Source: Achromobacter xylosoxidans A8 (GTDB lineage: Bacteria > Pseudomonadota > Gammaproteobacteria > Burkholderiales > Burkholderiaceae_B). Taken from it: DNA of 64,000 nucleotides. Where the stretch lies: the NCBI RefSeq assembly GCF_000165835.1, contig NC_014640.1:124001-188000 (forward strand). The letters run 5' to 3'. Shown one piece after another: positions 25,924-33,976 of the stretch. Positions within the stretch are counted from its first letter, which is position 1. Each line of letters begins with the position of its first letter. The notes beneath the pieces are model-generated. The model made no database searches. It saw nothing but the letters and a program-made list of their open reading frames with translations, and was not told the DNA's origin. The translations under genes were made by a program, and so were the position numbers.

Positions 25924-26204
25924 TGTACATTTGCGTATGTAATGCCATCACCGAACGCCAAGTCCGCGCCAGCGTGGACGGGGGTGCGACGACGCTTTCC
26001 GACCTGCAATTCGAGCTGGGCGTGGCCACGTGCTGCGGCTGCTGTGCGGCCACCGCCGCCGAATACCTGCCGGGCGGCCGCTGCTCCAGCGTGTGCGACG
26101 TGCGCTCCATCGCCGTTCCGGTCAATCCTCCGGCCGCCCTGGTCGAATCGGGCGCGCCTGCTGCCAACAGCAGCTTCCCGATTCCCCTGGTCGCCATCGC
26201 CTGA
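25923..26204 (+). CDS. bfd: Bacterioferritin-associated ferredoxin
   Basis: [2Fe-2S] protein that reduces ferric iron in bacterioferritin so it can be released. The CxC pair (Cys4, Cys6) and the CxxC pair in CCGCC (37-41) give the CxC-X30/31-CxxC spacing of the Bfd family; the fold covers residues 1-55. A further 38-residue tail without motifs (Val/Pro/Ala-rich) makes this 93-residue protein longer than E. coli Bfd (64). A Fur-like box sits on its promoter, as expected for an iron-starvation gene. The bfr gene is 2.3 kb away. Confidence 0.88.
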   Translation: MYICVCNAITERQVRASVDGGATTLSDLQFELGVATCCGCCAATAAEYLPGGRCSSVCDVRSIAVPVNPPAALVESGAPAANSSFPIPLVAIA

Positions 26205-26234
26205 GGGCAGTCGTCTCTTTCCGGCTCGCTGCCG

Positions 26235-27092
26235 TCATGCAGCGGGCCGCGTTGCTTCTTTCCCGCAAAATTCCCGGATAGCCATCGCCAGTTGGCGCGC
26301 GGGCTCGCGTACCGTGTCGGCCAGGCATAGCGCCAGTTCGGTCGGCGGCACCGGGGGCAGTTCCGCGTCGATAATCTGGTGGTCCGGCAGGAGGCAGCGC
26401 CGCTCCAGCAGCGCCACGCCCAATCCTCCCGTCAATGCCGCCTGCAAGCCCATCAGGTTCGGGCTTTCGTAGGCGATGCGCCAGTGGCGGCCGGCCGCTT
26501 CCAGGGCGTGGATGGCGCGGTTGCGGTAGATGCAGCCCTGCGGAAATGCGACCAGCGGCACGGGCTCAGCCAGCGGAACCTCCACCCCTGGGGCGCCGAT
26601 CCAATGCAGTTGCTCGGGCCAGGCGGCCAACGCGGGGCCCGCGCCGGGCTCGCGCTTGAGCAGCGCCACGTCCAGGTCGCCCCGTTCCAGTGCGCGGGTG
26701 AGCGCGGAGGTCAGGTCGCAGCGGACCGATAGCCGCACGCCGGGGCGGGTCCGTGCAAACTCCGATACCAGGATGGTCAGCGTGTCGGCCGCGAAATCGT
26801 CCGGGATGCCTAGCCGGATTACGTCCACGCGCTTGCGCCCGCTGACCGCTTCCCGGACTTCGGTCGACAGGGCCAGCATCCGTCGCGCATAACCCAGCAG
26901 GCGTTCGCCGTCCTCGGTCAGCGAGACCTGACGGCCCTCGCGGATGAACAGGGCGCATTCCAAGGTTTCTTCCAGCTTGCGGATTTGCTGGCTGACGGTG
27001 GACTGGCTGCGATGCACGCGTTCGCCCGCAGCCGTGAAGCCGCCCGCATCCACGACGGAGACGAAGCTGTGCAAAAGGTCGAGGTCTGGCAT
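26235..27092 (-). CDS. LysR family transcriptional regulator
   Basis: 285 residues. The N-terminal winged helix-turn-helix is clear (LLHSFVSVVDAGGFTAAGERVHRSQSTVSQQIRKLEE) and is followed by the LysR substrate-binding fold. The ATG at 27092 has GGAGG 6 bases upstream; the longer frame would begin with TTG at 27104, on top of that site. It is divergent from a DMT-family transporter, which is its probable target. Confidence 0.88.
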   Translation of the reverse strand: MPDLDLLHSFVSVVDAGGFTAAGERVHRSQSTVSQQIRKLEETLECALFIREGRQVSLTEDGERLLGYARRMLALSTEVREAVSGRKRVDVIRLGIPDDFAADTLTILVSEFARTRPGVRLSVRCDLTSALTRALERGDLDVALLKREPGAGPALAAWPEQLHWIGAPGVEVPLAEPVPLVAFPQGCIYRNRAIHALEAAGRHWRIAYESPNLMGLQAALTGGLGVALLERRCLLPDHQIIDAELPPVPPTELALCLADTVREPARQLAMAIREFCGKEATRPAA

Positions 27093-27222
27093 CGGCGCCT
27101 CCAAGCATTCATTTTTTAAATACTTTCGATCCGAATAAAGAGTTTGTCAATGGATGGGGGCCCGCGCAGAATCCCTACATCCGCTGCATCCGCGGCTTGG
27201 CCGCCCCACTTTCGGATTCATC

Positions 27223-28137
27223 ATGAAGGTCTCCTCGACTCTGTCTGCCGCCGCCCTGCCAGTCCAAGCCTCGCCAGGCATCAGTTGGGCGCCCATCGCG
27301 GCGTTCTGCTTTCTGTGGAGTTCGGCGTTCGCTGCGGCCAAGATCGCGGTGCGGGACTGCCCGCCGCTGACCTTGCTGACTATCCGCTTCCTGATTGCGG
27401 GGGCCTTGATGCTCGGACTTGCGGCGGCCAGCGGCGGCTGGAAAATGCCGGCGCGCCGCGACTTGATTGCGCTGATCCTGCTGGGAGCGCTGAACAATGC
27501 CCTGTACCTGGGCCTGAGCTGGTCGGGCATGACGACCGTGTCGTCCGCGTTCACTGCGGTGCTGATCAGTACCAACCCGCTGCTCATCGGCGTGCTGGCC
27601 GGGCCCGTGCTGGGCGAACGCCTGGGATGGCGCAAGCTGCTCGGGCTGTGCCTGGGATTGGCGGGCGTGGCGCTGGTGCTGCGCTCGCGGCTGACGGGCA
27701 TGCAGGAGGATCTGCATGGCACGCTGCTGGTCACGGGAGGCCTGCTGGCGCTGGTCGCGGGCACGCTGCTCTACAAGCGCCTGAAGCCGTCCTCGGGCCT
27801 GTGGACCTCAACAGGCATACAGTCGCTGGCCGGCGCGATGGTCATGCTGCCCTTTGCATTGACGTACGAGAGTATCGGCGATGCGCACATGACGGCGAGC
27901 CTGTTCTGGAGCATGGCCTACATGATCGTCGCCGTGTCGATGGGCGGCTACTACCTATGGTTCATGATCCTGGGGCGCGCAAGCGCCACGGCGGCCAGCG
28001 CGCTGCACTTCCTGATGCCCCCGCTCGGGCTGCTGTTCGGATGGCTGGTGCTGGGCGAGCACGTGTCGTGGCTGGACCTGCTGGGTATCGTCCCCATCGC
28101 ATTCGGCATCTGGCTGGCCACGCGGCGCGCCGATTAG
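27223..28137 (+). CDS. EamA/DMT family transporter
   Basis: Inner-membrane drug/metabolite transporter, about 304 residues, ten hydrophobic helices in two EamA repeats (about 18-145 and 160-300). The start of the first repeat reads WAPIAAFCFLWSSAFAAAKIAV. The start codon is uncertain: ATG at 27223 gives the usual short cytoplasmic tail, while 27154 would add 23 residues. No strong ribosome site marks either. Substrate unknown, probably an amino acid or metabolite exporter controlled by the divergent LysR. Confidence 0.85.
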   Translation: MKVSSTLSAAALPVQASPGISWAPIAAFCFLWSSAFAAAKIAVRDCPPLTLLTIRFLIAGALMLGLAAASGGWKMPARRDLIALILLGALNNALYLGLSWSGMTTVSSAFTAVLISTNPLLIGVLAGPVLGERLGWRKLLGLCLGLAGVALVLRSRLTGMQEDLHGTLLVTGGLLALVAGTLLYKRLKPSSGLWTSTGIQSLAGAMVMLPFALTYESIGDAHMTASLFWSMAYMIVAVSMGGYYLWFMILGRASATAASALHFLMPPLGLLFGWLVLGEHVSWLDLLGIVPIAFGIWLATRRAD

Positions 28138-28177
28138 CGTGCAACCGTGGCCGGGGTTGCCGATCCGCAACGAATCG

Positions 28178-28203
28178 ACGCCGGCCGCTTGCCGGCGTGT
28201 TTC
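28178..28203 (+). terminator. Possible terminator after the DMT gene
   Basis: Perfect 8-bp stem ACGCCGGC / GCCGGCGT with a 5-nt loop, then GTTTCG. The T-tract is short. Confidence 0.4.
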
Positions 28204-28320
28204 GTGCAGCCCGAGGGCGCGTAGCCGCATGTGATTGCGCGGCGTCGTCGGCGAATTCCGGTGCGCGGCGCGTCGTCAGGCCGCGCGGGTGTTGATGCAG
28301 GCATGCAAGGCATCACGCAC

Positions 28321-28340
28321 GCATACTCATTCTCATTAGC
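28321..28340. promoter_or_regulatory. Fur-like element upstream of bfr
   Basis: The 20-bp stretch reads on the minus strand GCTAATGAGAATGAGTATGC, with repeated Fur-type hexamers (AATGAG-AATGAG). It lies about 165 bp upstream of the bfr start. The match is looser than at bfd. Confidence 0.4.
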
Positions 28341-28503
28341 TTGTCGCTTTCTTGTAGCGCTCCTAAAGCGGTTTACCAAATGCAGCGCAAGGCTAGGCGC
28401 GGCCCCGCGCCTGGTGGTAGTCTGCCGGGGTTGCGTACGCGCGGCATCGTGCGCTCCTTTGTCGCGATGCATCTGCGTCGCGCCTGACTGCAAGGAGTCC
28501 ATC

Positions 28504-28980
28504 ATGAAAGGCGACAAAACCGTCATCCAGTTTCTGAACAAGCAACTGACCAATGAACTGACGGCCATCAACCAGTATTTCCTGCATGCCCGCATGCTGA
28601 ACCATTGGGGCTTCGATAAGCTGGGCAAGCACGAGTACGAAGAATCCATCGGCGAAATGAAGCATGCGGATCGTCTGATCGCGCGCATCTTCATGCTGGA
28701 CGGCCTGCCCAACCTGCAAGACCTGCACAAGCTGCTGATCGGCGAAGACGTGCCGGAATTGCTGGCCTGTGACCTGAAGCTGGAGCAAGGCGCCCAGGCG
28801 ACCGTGAAGGAAGCGATCGCGCATTGCGAATCGGTCCGCGACTATGTTTCGCGCGATCTGTTCCAGGACATCCTGGACGATACCGAAGAGCACATCGACT
28901 ACCTGGAAACGCAGATCGACCTGATCGACAAGGTCGGCATCCAGAACTACCTGCAAAGCCAGATGTCCGTGCCGGAGTAA
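28504..28980 (+). CDS. bfr: Bacterioferritin
   Basis: Haem-containing iron-storage protein, 158 residues, 24-mer shell. Ferroxidase-centre residues Glu18, Glu51, His54, Glu94 and His130 are present, and Met52 is the haem ligand; position 127, normally Glu, is Thr in the stretch DDTEEH. The C-terminus NYLQSQM is typical. AAGGAG lies before the ATG, and a strong bidirectional terminator follows. The bfd partner is encoded 2.3 kb upstream, separated by a LysR/DMT pair. Confidence 0.94.
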   Translation: MKGDKTVIQFLNKQLTNELTAINQYFLHARMLNHWGFDKLGKHEYEESIGEMKHADRLIARIFMLDGLPNLQDLHKLLIGEDVPELLACDLKLEQGAQATVKEAIAHCESVRDYVSRDLFQDILDDTEEHIDYLETQIDLIDKVGIQNYLQSQMSVPE

Positions 28981-28994
28981 TGTTCCGGTCATGA

Positions 28995-29027
28995 AAAATG
29001 GCGCCCCGCGGGGCGCCATTTTCTTTG
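28995..29027. terminator. Bidirectional terminator between bfr and the convergent gene
   Basis: Perfect 13-bp stem AAAATGGCGCCCC / GGGGCGCCATTTT with T-runs on both strands. Confidence 0.9.
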
Positions 29028-29060
29028 GTACTGCCGGGCCTGCATCGCAGGCCCAGTTAT

Positions 29061-29735
29061 TTACTGCGGACGGGCCGGACACTCGGCCATGGTGCCCCAG
29101 GCGCGGTTGGGACCGCAGTACTTGTTGCGCGCGGCCCAGGAGCACGAGGGGCGCTCGAAGAAACCTTGCGTGGCGCATTGCGCGAGCTCGCGCTTGAGCG
29201 CGTCCTGCCAGCCCAGGGCGCCGGGCGCTTGCGCGGTGTTCGGGGGCGGCGGAGGCGCCTGCACCATCTGCGGGGTGCCATAGCCGCCAGCCTGGACCTG
29301 GCCGCCGTTGATGGCCGTGGAGGTGCCCGGCGCTTGCAGGTCCAGCGTGCTGACGTCCGAGGCGCCCGAAGGCAGCGGCACGTGCGAGGCCGCCGCGATT
29401 TCGCGGGCCTGGTCCGGGCTGATGCGGTCGCGCGAGATCTTCACCGCGGGATCGCTGACGCTATCGAACAGCGAGACGGTGTTGACCTGCCATTCGCGGT
29501 CGGACGGCTTGTCGGGCACGCCCAAGGTGCCGTCGATGCGCGGTTGCGGGGGCTGGGCCACATAAGGACGGCCATTGGCGTCCAGTACGGGCTGCTGGGA
29601 TGCCGAGGCATCCTGGCCAGGAGCAGGCGCGGCCACCGGCGCATGCGCCACCAGCCAATCACCCAGTTGAATTCCGCCCCAGGCCGACGCGCCAAGCGCG
29701 ATCAGGAGCGTTGCGAATAAAAAACGCCAAGACAT
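29061..29735 (-). CDS. Hypothetical membrane-anchored or exported protein with Cys-rich C-terminus
   Basis: About 224 residues, not assigned. An N-terminal hydrophobic segment (SWRFLFATLLIALGASAWGG) could be a signal anchor. A Pro/Ala/Gln-rich low-complexity middle follows, and then a compact C-terminal domain (about 185-224) with four cysteines around CATQGFFERPSCSWAARNKYCG and a final AEC. Similar cysteine endings occur in Burkholderiales hypothetical proteins. The start at 29735 has AGGG upstream; the frame runs to 29747. It lies just downstream of prfC on the same strand. Confidence 0.7.
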   Translation of the reverse strand: MSWRFLFATLLIALGASAWGGIQLGDWLVAHAPVAAPAPGQDASASQQPVLDANGRPYVAQPPQPRIDGTLGVPDKPSDREWQVNTVSLFDSVSDPAVKISRDRISPDQAREIAAASHVPLPSGASDVSTLDLQAPGTSTAINGGQVQAGGYGTPQMVQAPPPPPNTAQAPGALGWQDALKRELAQCATQGFFERPSCSWAARNKYCGPNRAWGTMAECPARPQ

Positions 29736-29771
29736 TGCTACCCTCATCTGCCGTGCGGAACCCGAACGGGT

Positions 29772-31379
29772 CTACGCTTTGTCTCCGAAAACCTTGCCGC
29801 CGTGCTCCCGCATGGCATGGAATTTCACATCGGGATACAGTTCCTCGGCCACGCGCAACTGCGCGGGAGAACCGATCAAAAACGCCGCCGCATCCACAAC
29901 ATCATAGGCGATATGGGCGGCATTGGCATCCATGAACTTGCGCAGCGCCTTGGGGTTTTCAGACGTAATCCAACGTGCCATTGTGTAGCGGGACGGCAGC
30001 ATCCGGGCGTCCACGCCGTACTCGGTCTTCAGGCGATGGGCGACCACTTCGAACTGCAGCTGGCCGACCGCGCCCAGCAGCAGGGAGCCGCCGGCAGCCT
30101 CGGGACGGAACACCTGAATGGCGCCTTCCTCGCCCAATTGGGTGAGGCCGGTGCGCAGCTGCTTGGTGCGCAGCGGATCCTTCACTTCCACGGCCTGGAA
30201 CAGCTCGGGGGCGAAGAACGGCAGGCCGGTGAACTGCAGCGTCTCGCCTTCGGTCAGCACGTCGCCCAGTTGCAGCACGCCGTGGTTGGGAATGCCGATG
30301 ACGTCGCCGGCATAGGCCTCGTCCAGCAACTCGCGCCGCTGCGACAGGAACGACACCACGTTGTTGGGGCGCATTTCCTTGTTGGTGCGCGCGACTTTCA
30401 GGCGCATACCGCGCTCGAAGCGGCCGGAGCTGACGCGCACGAACGCGACGCGGTCGCGGTGCGCCGGATCCATGTTGGCCTGCACCTTGAACACCACGCC
30501 GGTGAACTTGGGTTCCACGGGCTGCACCAGGCGCTGCATGGAGACGCGCGGACCCGGAGGCGGCGCCTGTTCGACCAGCGCGTCCAGCACTTCCTGCACG
30601 CCGAAGTTGTTGATGGCGGAGCCGAAGAACACCGGCGTCTGCTTGCCGGCCAGGAACTGCTCGCGGTCGAAGGCAGGAGCGGCTTCATTGATGAGTTCGA
30701 TCTCGCCGCTGGCCTGCTCGAAAGCCGAGCCGAAACGGCGGGCGATTTCGGGATTGCTCAAGCCTTCGATGAAGTCGTCCTTGTCCGAGCGGCGCTCCTG
30801 CCCGGGGCGGAACACGCGCATGCGGTCCTGGCGGATGTCGAACACCCCGCCGAAGGCCTTGCCCATGCCGACCGGCCACGAGAACGGCACGGCGTCCATG
30901 CCCAGGTGGCCTTCGATTTCGGACAGCAGTTCGAGCGGCTCGCGCACTTCGCGGTCCATCTTGTTGATGAACGTGATGATGGGCGTGTTGCGCGCGCGGC
31001 AGACCTGCAGCAGGCGGATGGTCTGCGGTTCGACGCCGTTGGCGGCGTCGATCACCATGAGGGCCGCGTCCACTGCCGTCAGCACCCGGTACGTGTCTTC
31101 GGAGAAGTCCGCGTGGCCCGGGGTGTCGAGCAGGTTGATGACGCAATCGCGGTATTCCATCTGCATCACCGAGGACGCCACGGAAATGCCGCGCTGCTTT
31201 TCGATTTCCATCCAGTCGGACGAGGCATGGCGCGAAGCCTTGCGCGCCTTGACGCTGCCGGCGATCTGGATCGCGCCTGCGAACAGCAACAGCTTTTCGG
31301 TCAGTGTCGTCTTGCCCGCGTCGGGGTGGGAAATGATGGCGAACGTACGGCGCCGCGCTACTTCGTGAGGGATGTTCAT
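29772..31379 (-). CDS. prfC: Peptide chain release factor 3
   Basis: Translational GTPase that recycles RF1/RF2 from the ribosome, 535 residues (E. coli 529). G1 is SHPDAGKTT, G3 DTPGHAD, G4 NKMD. The start MNIPHEVARRRTFAIISHPDAG fits the family; an upstream extension of the open frame to 31484 covers a hairpin and is not used. Domain II and the C-terminal RF3-specific domain are complete. Confidence 0.96.
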   Translation of the reverse strand: MNIPHEVARRRTFAIISHPDAGKTTLTEKLLLFAGAIQIAGSVKARKASRHASSDWMEIEKQRGISVASSVMQMEYRDCVINLLDTPGHADFSEDTYRVLTAVDAALMVIDAANGVEPQTIRLLQVCRARNTPIITFINKMDREVREPLELLSEIEGHLGMDAVPFSWPVGMGKAFGGVFDIRQDRMRVFRPGQERRSDKDDFIEGLSNPEIARRFGSAFEQASGEIELINEAAPAFDREQFLAGKQTPVFFGSAINNFGVQEVLDALVEQAPPPGPRVSMQRLVQPVEPKFTGVVFKVQANMDPAHRDRVAFVRVSSGRFERGMRLKVARTNKEMRPNNVVSFLSQRRELLDEAYAGDVIGIPNHGVLQLGDVLTEGETLQFTGLPFFAPELFQAVEVKDPLRTKQLRTGLTQLGEEGAIQVFRPEAAGGSLLLGAVGQLQFEVVAHRLKTEYGVDARMLPSRYTMARWITSENPKALRKFMDANAAHIAYDVVDAAAFLIGSPAQLRVAEELYPDVKFHAMREHGGKVFGDKA

Positions 31380-31436
31380 GATCGGAAGGATTTTACTTGG
31401 CGCCGCTTTTGGGCCCGGCGCGGTCCGGTATCGGGC

Positions 31437-31482
31437 ATGAAAACGCGCGGGGCATGCGCCGTCGCCGGCGCATGCCCCGCGC
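31437..31482 (-). terminator. Long terminator hairpin after the LysE-type gene
   Basis: Perfect 16-bp stem (31445-31460 with 31467-31482), 6-nt loop, and GTTTTC on the minus strand after it. It separates the exporter from prfC. Confidence 0.75.
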
Positions 31483-31489
31483 ATGGGAT

Positions 31490-32119
31490 TCAGGAATGGC
31501 GGCGGAACGACGCCAGGAATACGCCAGCCAGGATGAACAGCGAGCCGAAGGTCCGGTTCATCCAGCGGATGTGCTTGGCGCTGCGAAGCAGGCGCAGCAC
31601 GCGCGCCGCCAGCAGCGTGTACACGCCCATGGCCACCAGGTCGGTGAAGGCCAGCGTGGCGGCGATCGCTGCATATTGCTGCGTCAGCGGCAGCGCGGTA
31701 TCCACGAACTGCGGCACCACGGCCAGCAGGAACACCGTGCCCTTGGGGTTCATGGTGTTGATCAGGAAGCCGCGCAGCACCAGTTCACGGATCGTGGCGG
31801 CCTTGGGGTCGCCGGAGTCCACCGTGACCGGCGCGGCATCCGTGCGGATCTGGCGCACGCCCAGATAGATCAGGTAGGCCACGCCCAGGTACTTGACTAC
31901 GTTGAAGGCCATTTCGGACGTGGCCAGCACGGCGCCCAGGCCTACCGCCACCACCACGAACTGGAACAGGATGCCCATGATCAGGCCGGCCGTGTTCCAG
32001 TAGCCGCGCGCGAAGCCGTATTTCAGGCCGGAGGACATCGCCGAGATCGCTCCCGCGCCAGGCGAGAACGAAATGGCCGAGGAGGCCAGGAAGAACGTCA
32101 ACCAGGTAGATAAGGGCAT
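31490..32119 (-). CDS. LysE family translocator
   Basis: Amino-acid-exporter-type membrane protein, 209 residues, about six helices. The signature in helix 1 is FSPGAGAISA (about residues 18-27), a variant of the usual PGP motif (PGA here). The NTMNPKGTVFLLAVVPQF segment is typical. Monocistronic with its own terminator. Substrate unknown. Confidence 0.88.
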   Translation of the reverse strand: MPLSTWLTFFLASSAISFSPGAGAISAMSSGLKYGFARGYWNTAGLIMGILFQFVVVAVGLGAVLATSEMAFNVVKYLGVAYLIYLGVRQIRTDAAPVTVDSGDPKAATIRELVLRGFLINTMNPKGTVFLLAVVPQFVDTALPLTQQYAAIAATLAFTDLVAMGVYTLLAARVLRLLRSAKHIRWMNRTFGSLFILAGVFLASFRRHS

Positions 32120-32152
32120 GGCGCGGGTCCGTGGGTGGCGGTTGCGGTGATA

Positions 32153-33673
32153 TTACTTGCTCAGCAGCGCAGCGCGCGGCGCGCCCGAGGGGCGTCCGGA
32201 GCCGCCGTTGCCTGCGGGGCGGCCGGAGCCTTCCGGACGGCGATGGTTCTGCTGCGGGCGGCCCTCGTTGCGGCCGGCGTGGGCCGGATGGTCGGCAGGC
32301 TTGCCGTCGCGCGAGCCGTGGCTGGCGCGGCCTTCACCGCCAGCGCGGGCCGGAGCGGGAGCGCGGCCGCCTGCCGCGGCGCGCGGCTGGCCCTGGCCTT
32401 GTGCCGGACGCGAGCGGCCGCCATTGCCGTTGCCGCCACGGCCGCCATTGCGGCCGCCGCCGCCGCGCGGACTGCGGTTGTCTTCATCGCGTTCCTGGCG
32501 GTCGAAAGCCGCGGCGCTGGTGGCGGGCGGGGTCCAGCCTTCCACGGGCTTGCGCTCGATGGTCTTCTTGATCAGGCGCTCGATGTCCTTCAGCAGCTTG
32601 ATTTCGCTGTTGTCGACCAGCGAGACCGCGGCGCCGGTGGCGCCAGCGCGGCCGGTGCGGCCGATGCGGTGCACGTAGTCTTCAGGCACATTGGGCAGTT
32701 CGAAGTTGACCACCTGGGGCAGCTGGTCGATGTCCAGGCCGCGGGCGGCGATGTCGGTCGCCACCAGCACCGTCACGGTGCTGTCCTTGAAGCCGGCCAG
32801 CGCGCGGGTGCGGGCCGATTGGCTCTTGTTGCCGTGGATGGCGGCGGCGGTCAGGCCGTCCTTGACCAGCTTTTCGGCCAGGCGGTTGGCGCCGTGCTTG
32901 GTGCGGGTGAACACCAGCACCTGGTGCCAGCCGCTTTCGCGGATGATGTGGCTGATGAGGTCGCGCTTGTGGTGCTGTTCCACCATGTGCACCGTCTGGG
33001 TGACCAGCTCGGTGGCGGTGTTGCGCGGGGTGACCGAGACTTCGCCCGGGTTGTTCAGCACGCCGCGCGCCAGGGTGCGGATCTCGTCGGAGAAGGTGGC
33101 CGAGAACAGCAGGTTCTGACGTTGCTTGGGCAGCAGCGCGAGGATCTTGCGGATGTCGCGGATGAAGCCCATGTCCAGCATGCGGTCGGCTTCATCCAGC
33201 ACCAGGATCTCGACGCCGGACAGGTCCACGGTCTTCTGGCCGCAGTGGTCCAGCAGGCGGCCGGGGGTGGCCACCAGGATGTCCAGCGGCTTGCGCAGCG
33301 CGGAGATCTGGGGATTGATATTGACGCCGCCGAACATCACCATGGAGTTCAGCGGGGTGTACTTGCCGTAGGTCTGCACCGATTCTTCGACCTGCGCGGT
33401 CAATTCACGCGTCGGGGTCAGGATCAGGCAGCGCGGGCGGCCGGGCTTGCGCAGCTCGGGCTTTTTCTGCATCAGCAGGTGCAGGATGGGCAGCGTGAAG
33501 CCGGCGGTCTTGCCGGTGCCGGTCTGGGCGGCGGCGAGCAGGTCGCCACCCTTGAGAACCTGGGGAATGGCCTGGGCTTGAATGGGCGTGGGTGCGGTGT
33601 AGCCGGTTTCGGCAATGGCGCGCAACAGGGAATCAGCCAGCCCGAGGTCGGCAAAAGGGGTAGAGGTAGTCAA
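32153..33673 (-). CDS. rhlE: DEAD-box RNA helicase (RhlE-like)
   Basis: ATP-dependent RNA helicase, 506 residues, for RNA remodelling or degradosome work. In order: Q motif, AQTGTGKT (Walker A), [21 protein letters not shown] (DEAD), SATF, and [10 protein letters not shown]. The last 120 residues are a low-complexity Gly/Arg/Pro-rich basic tail that probably binds RNA. The start codon is TTG at 33673, with GGAG 5 bases upstream; no in-frame ATG exists near it. The rhlE name is by general similarity only. Confidence 0.9.
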   Translation of the reverse strand: MTTSTPFADLGLADSLLRAIAETGYTAPTPIQAQAIPQVLKGGDLLAAAQTGTGKTAGFTLPILHLLMQKKPELRKPGRPRCLILTPTRELTAQVEESVQTYGKYTPLNSMVMFGGVNINPQISALRKPLDILVATPGRLLDHCGQKTVDLSGVEILVLDEADRMLDMGFIRDIRKILALLPKQRQNLLFSATFSDEIRTLARGVLNNPGEVSVTPRNTATELVTQTVHMVEQHHKRDLISHIIRESGWHQVLVFTRTKHGANRLAEKLVKDGLTAAAIHGNKSQSARTRALAGFKDSTVTVLVATDIAARGLDIDQLPQVVNFELPNVPEDYVHRIGRTGRAGATGAAVSLVDNSEIKLLKDIERLIKKTIERKPVEGWTPPATSAAAFDRQERDEDNRSPRGGGGRNGGRGGNGNGGRSRPAQGQGQPRAAAGGRAPAPARAGGEGRASHGSRDGKPADHPAHAGRNEGRPQQNHRRPEGSGRPAGNGGSGRPSGAPRAALLSK

Positions 33674-33976
33674 AACAACTCCAGCGGCAGCCCGTCGCTC
33701 AAGTTGAGAGACTCCAATCCAGGCGGACGAATAAAGGAGAAAGGGAAGCGCCCTGATGGGCGAAGCTTGGCAGCGAAGGGCCTAGCGGACGTGCGCAGAT
33801 TGGCAAAACGCACTGGCGGATTGTAGCTGATGTGGCGTTGCAGCACCTGCTGGCCGGGACGGTTCTGTATCAATAAGCAACACATTGCAGCGCCTTTGCA
33901 CTAAATAAGTGTTTTCCCTAGGCTGCAATCCCTATAATCCGTCCGCTTTCATCCATTTGAAGAATAAAGGATCGCA
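33674..33976. other. Gap between the divergent helicase and DUF945 genes
   Basis: 303 bp without a gene. The right end carries the DUF945 promoter. The helicase-proximal part is less GC-rich than coding DNA and may be a helicase 5' leader, but no specific structure stands out. Confidence 0.5.
33910..33938 (+). promoter_or_regulatory. Promoter of the DUF945 gene
   Basis: A consensus -10 TATAAT (33933-33938) lies 38 bp before the ATG. The -35 17 bp upstream (TGTTTT) is weak. Confidence 0.5.

Larger units (their letters stand above)
28138..28503. other. Gap between the DMT gene and bfr
   Basis: 366 bp with no credible gene. It holds a possible terminator of the DMT gene (28178-28203), a Fur-like element (28321-28340) and, at the right edge, the AAGGAG ribosome site of bfr. 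A TTGTCG-17-TAAAGC pair (28341-28369) is a weak promoter candidate. Confidence 0.5.
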
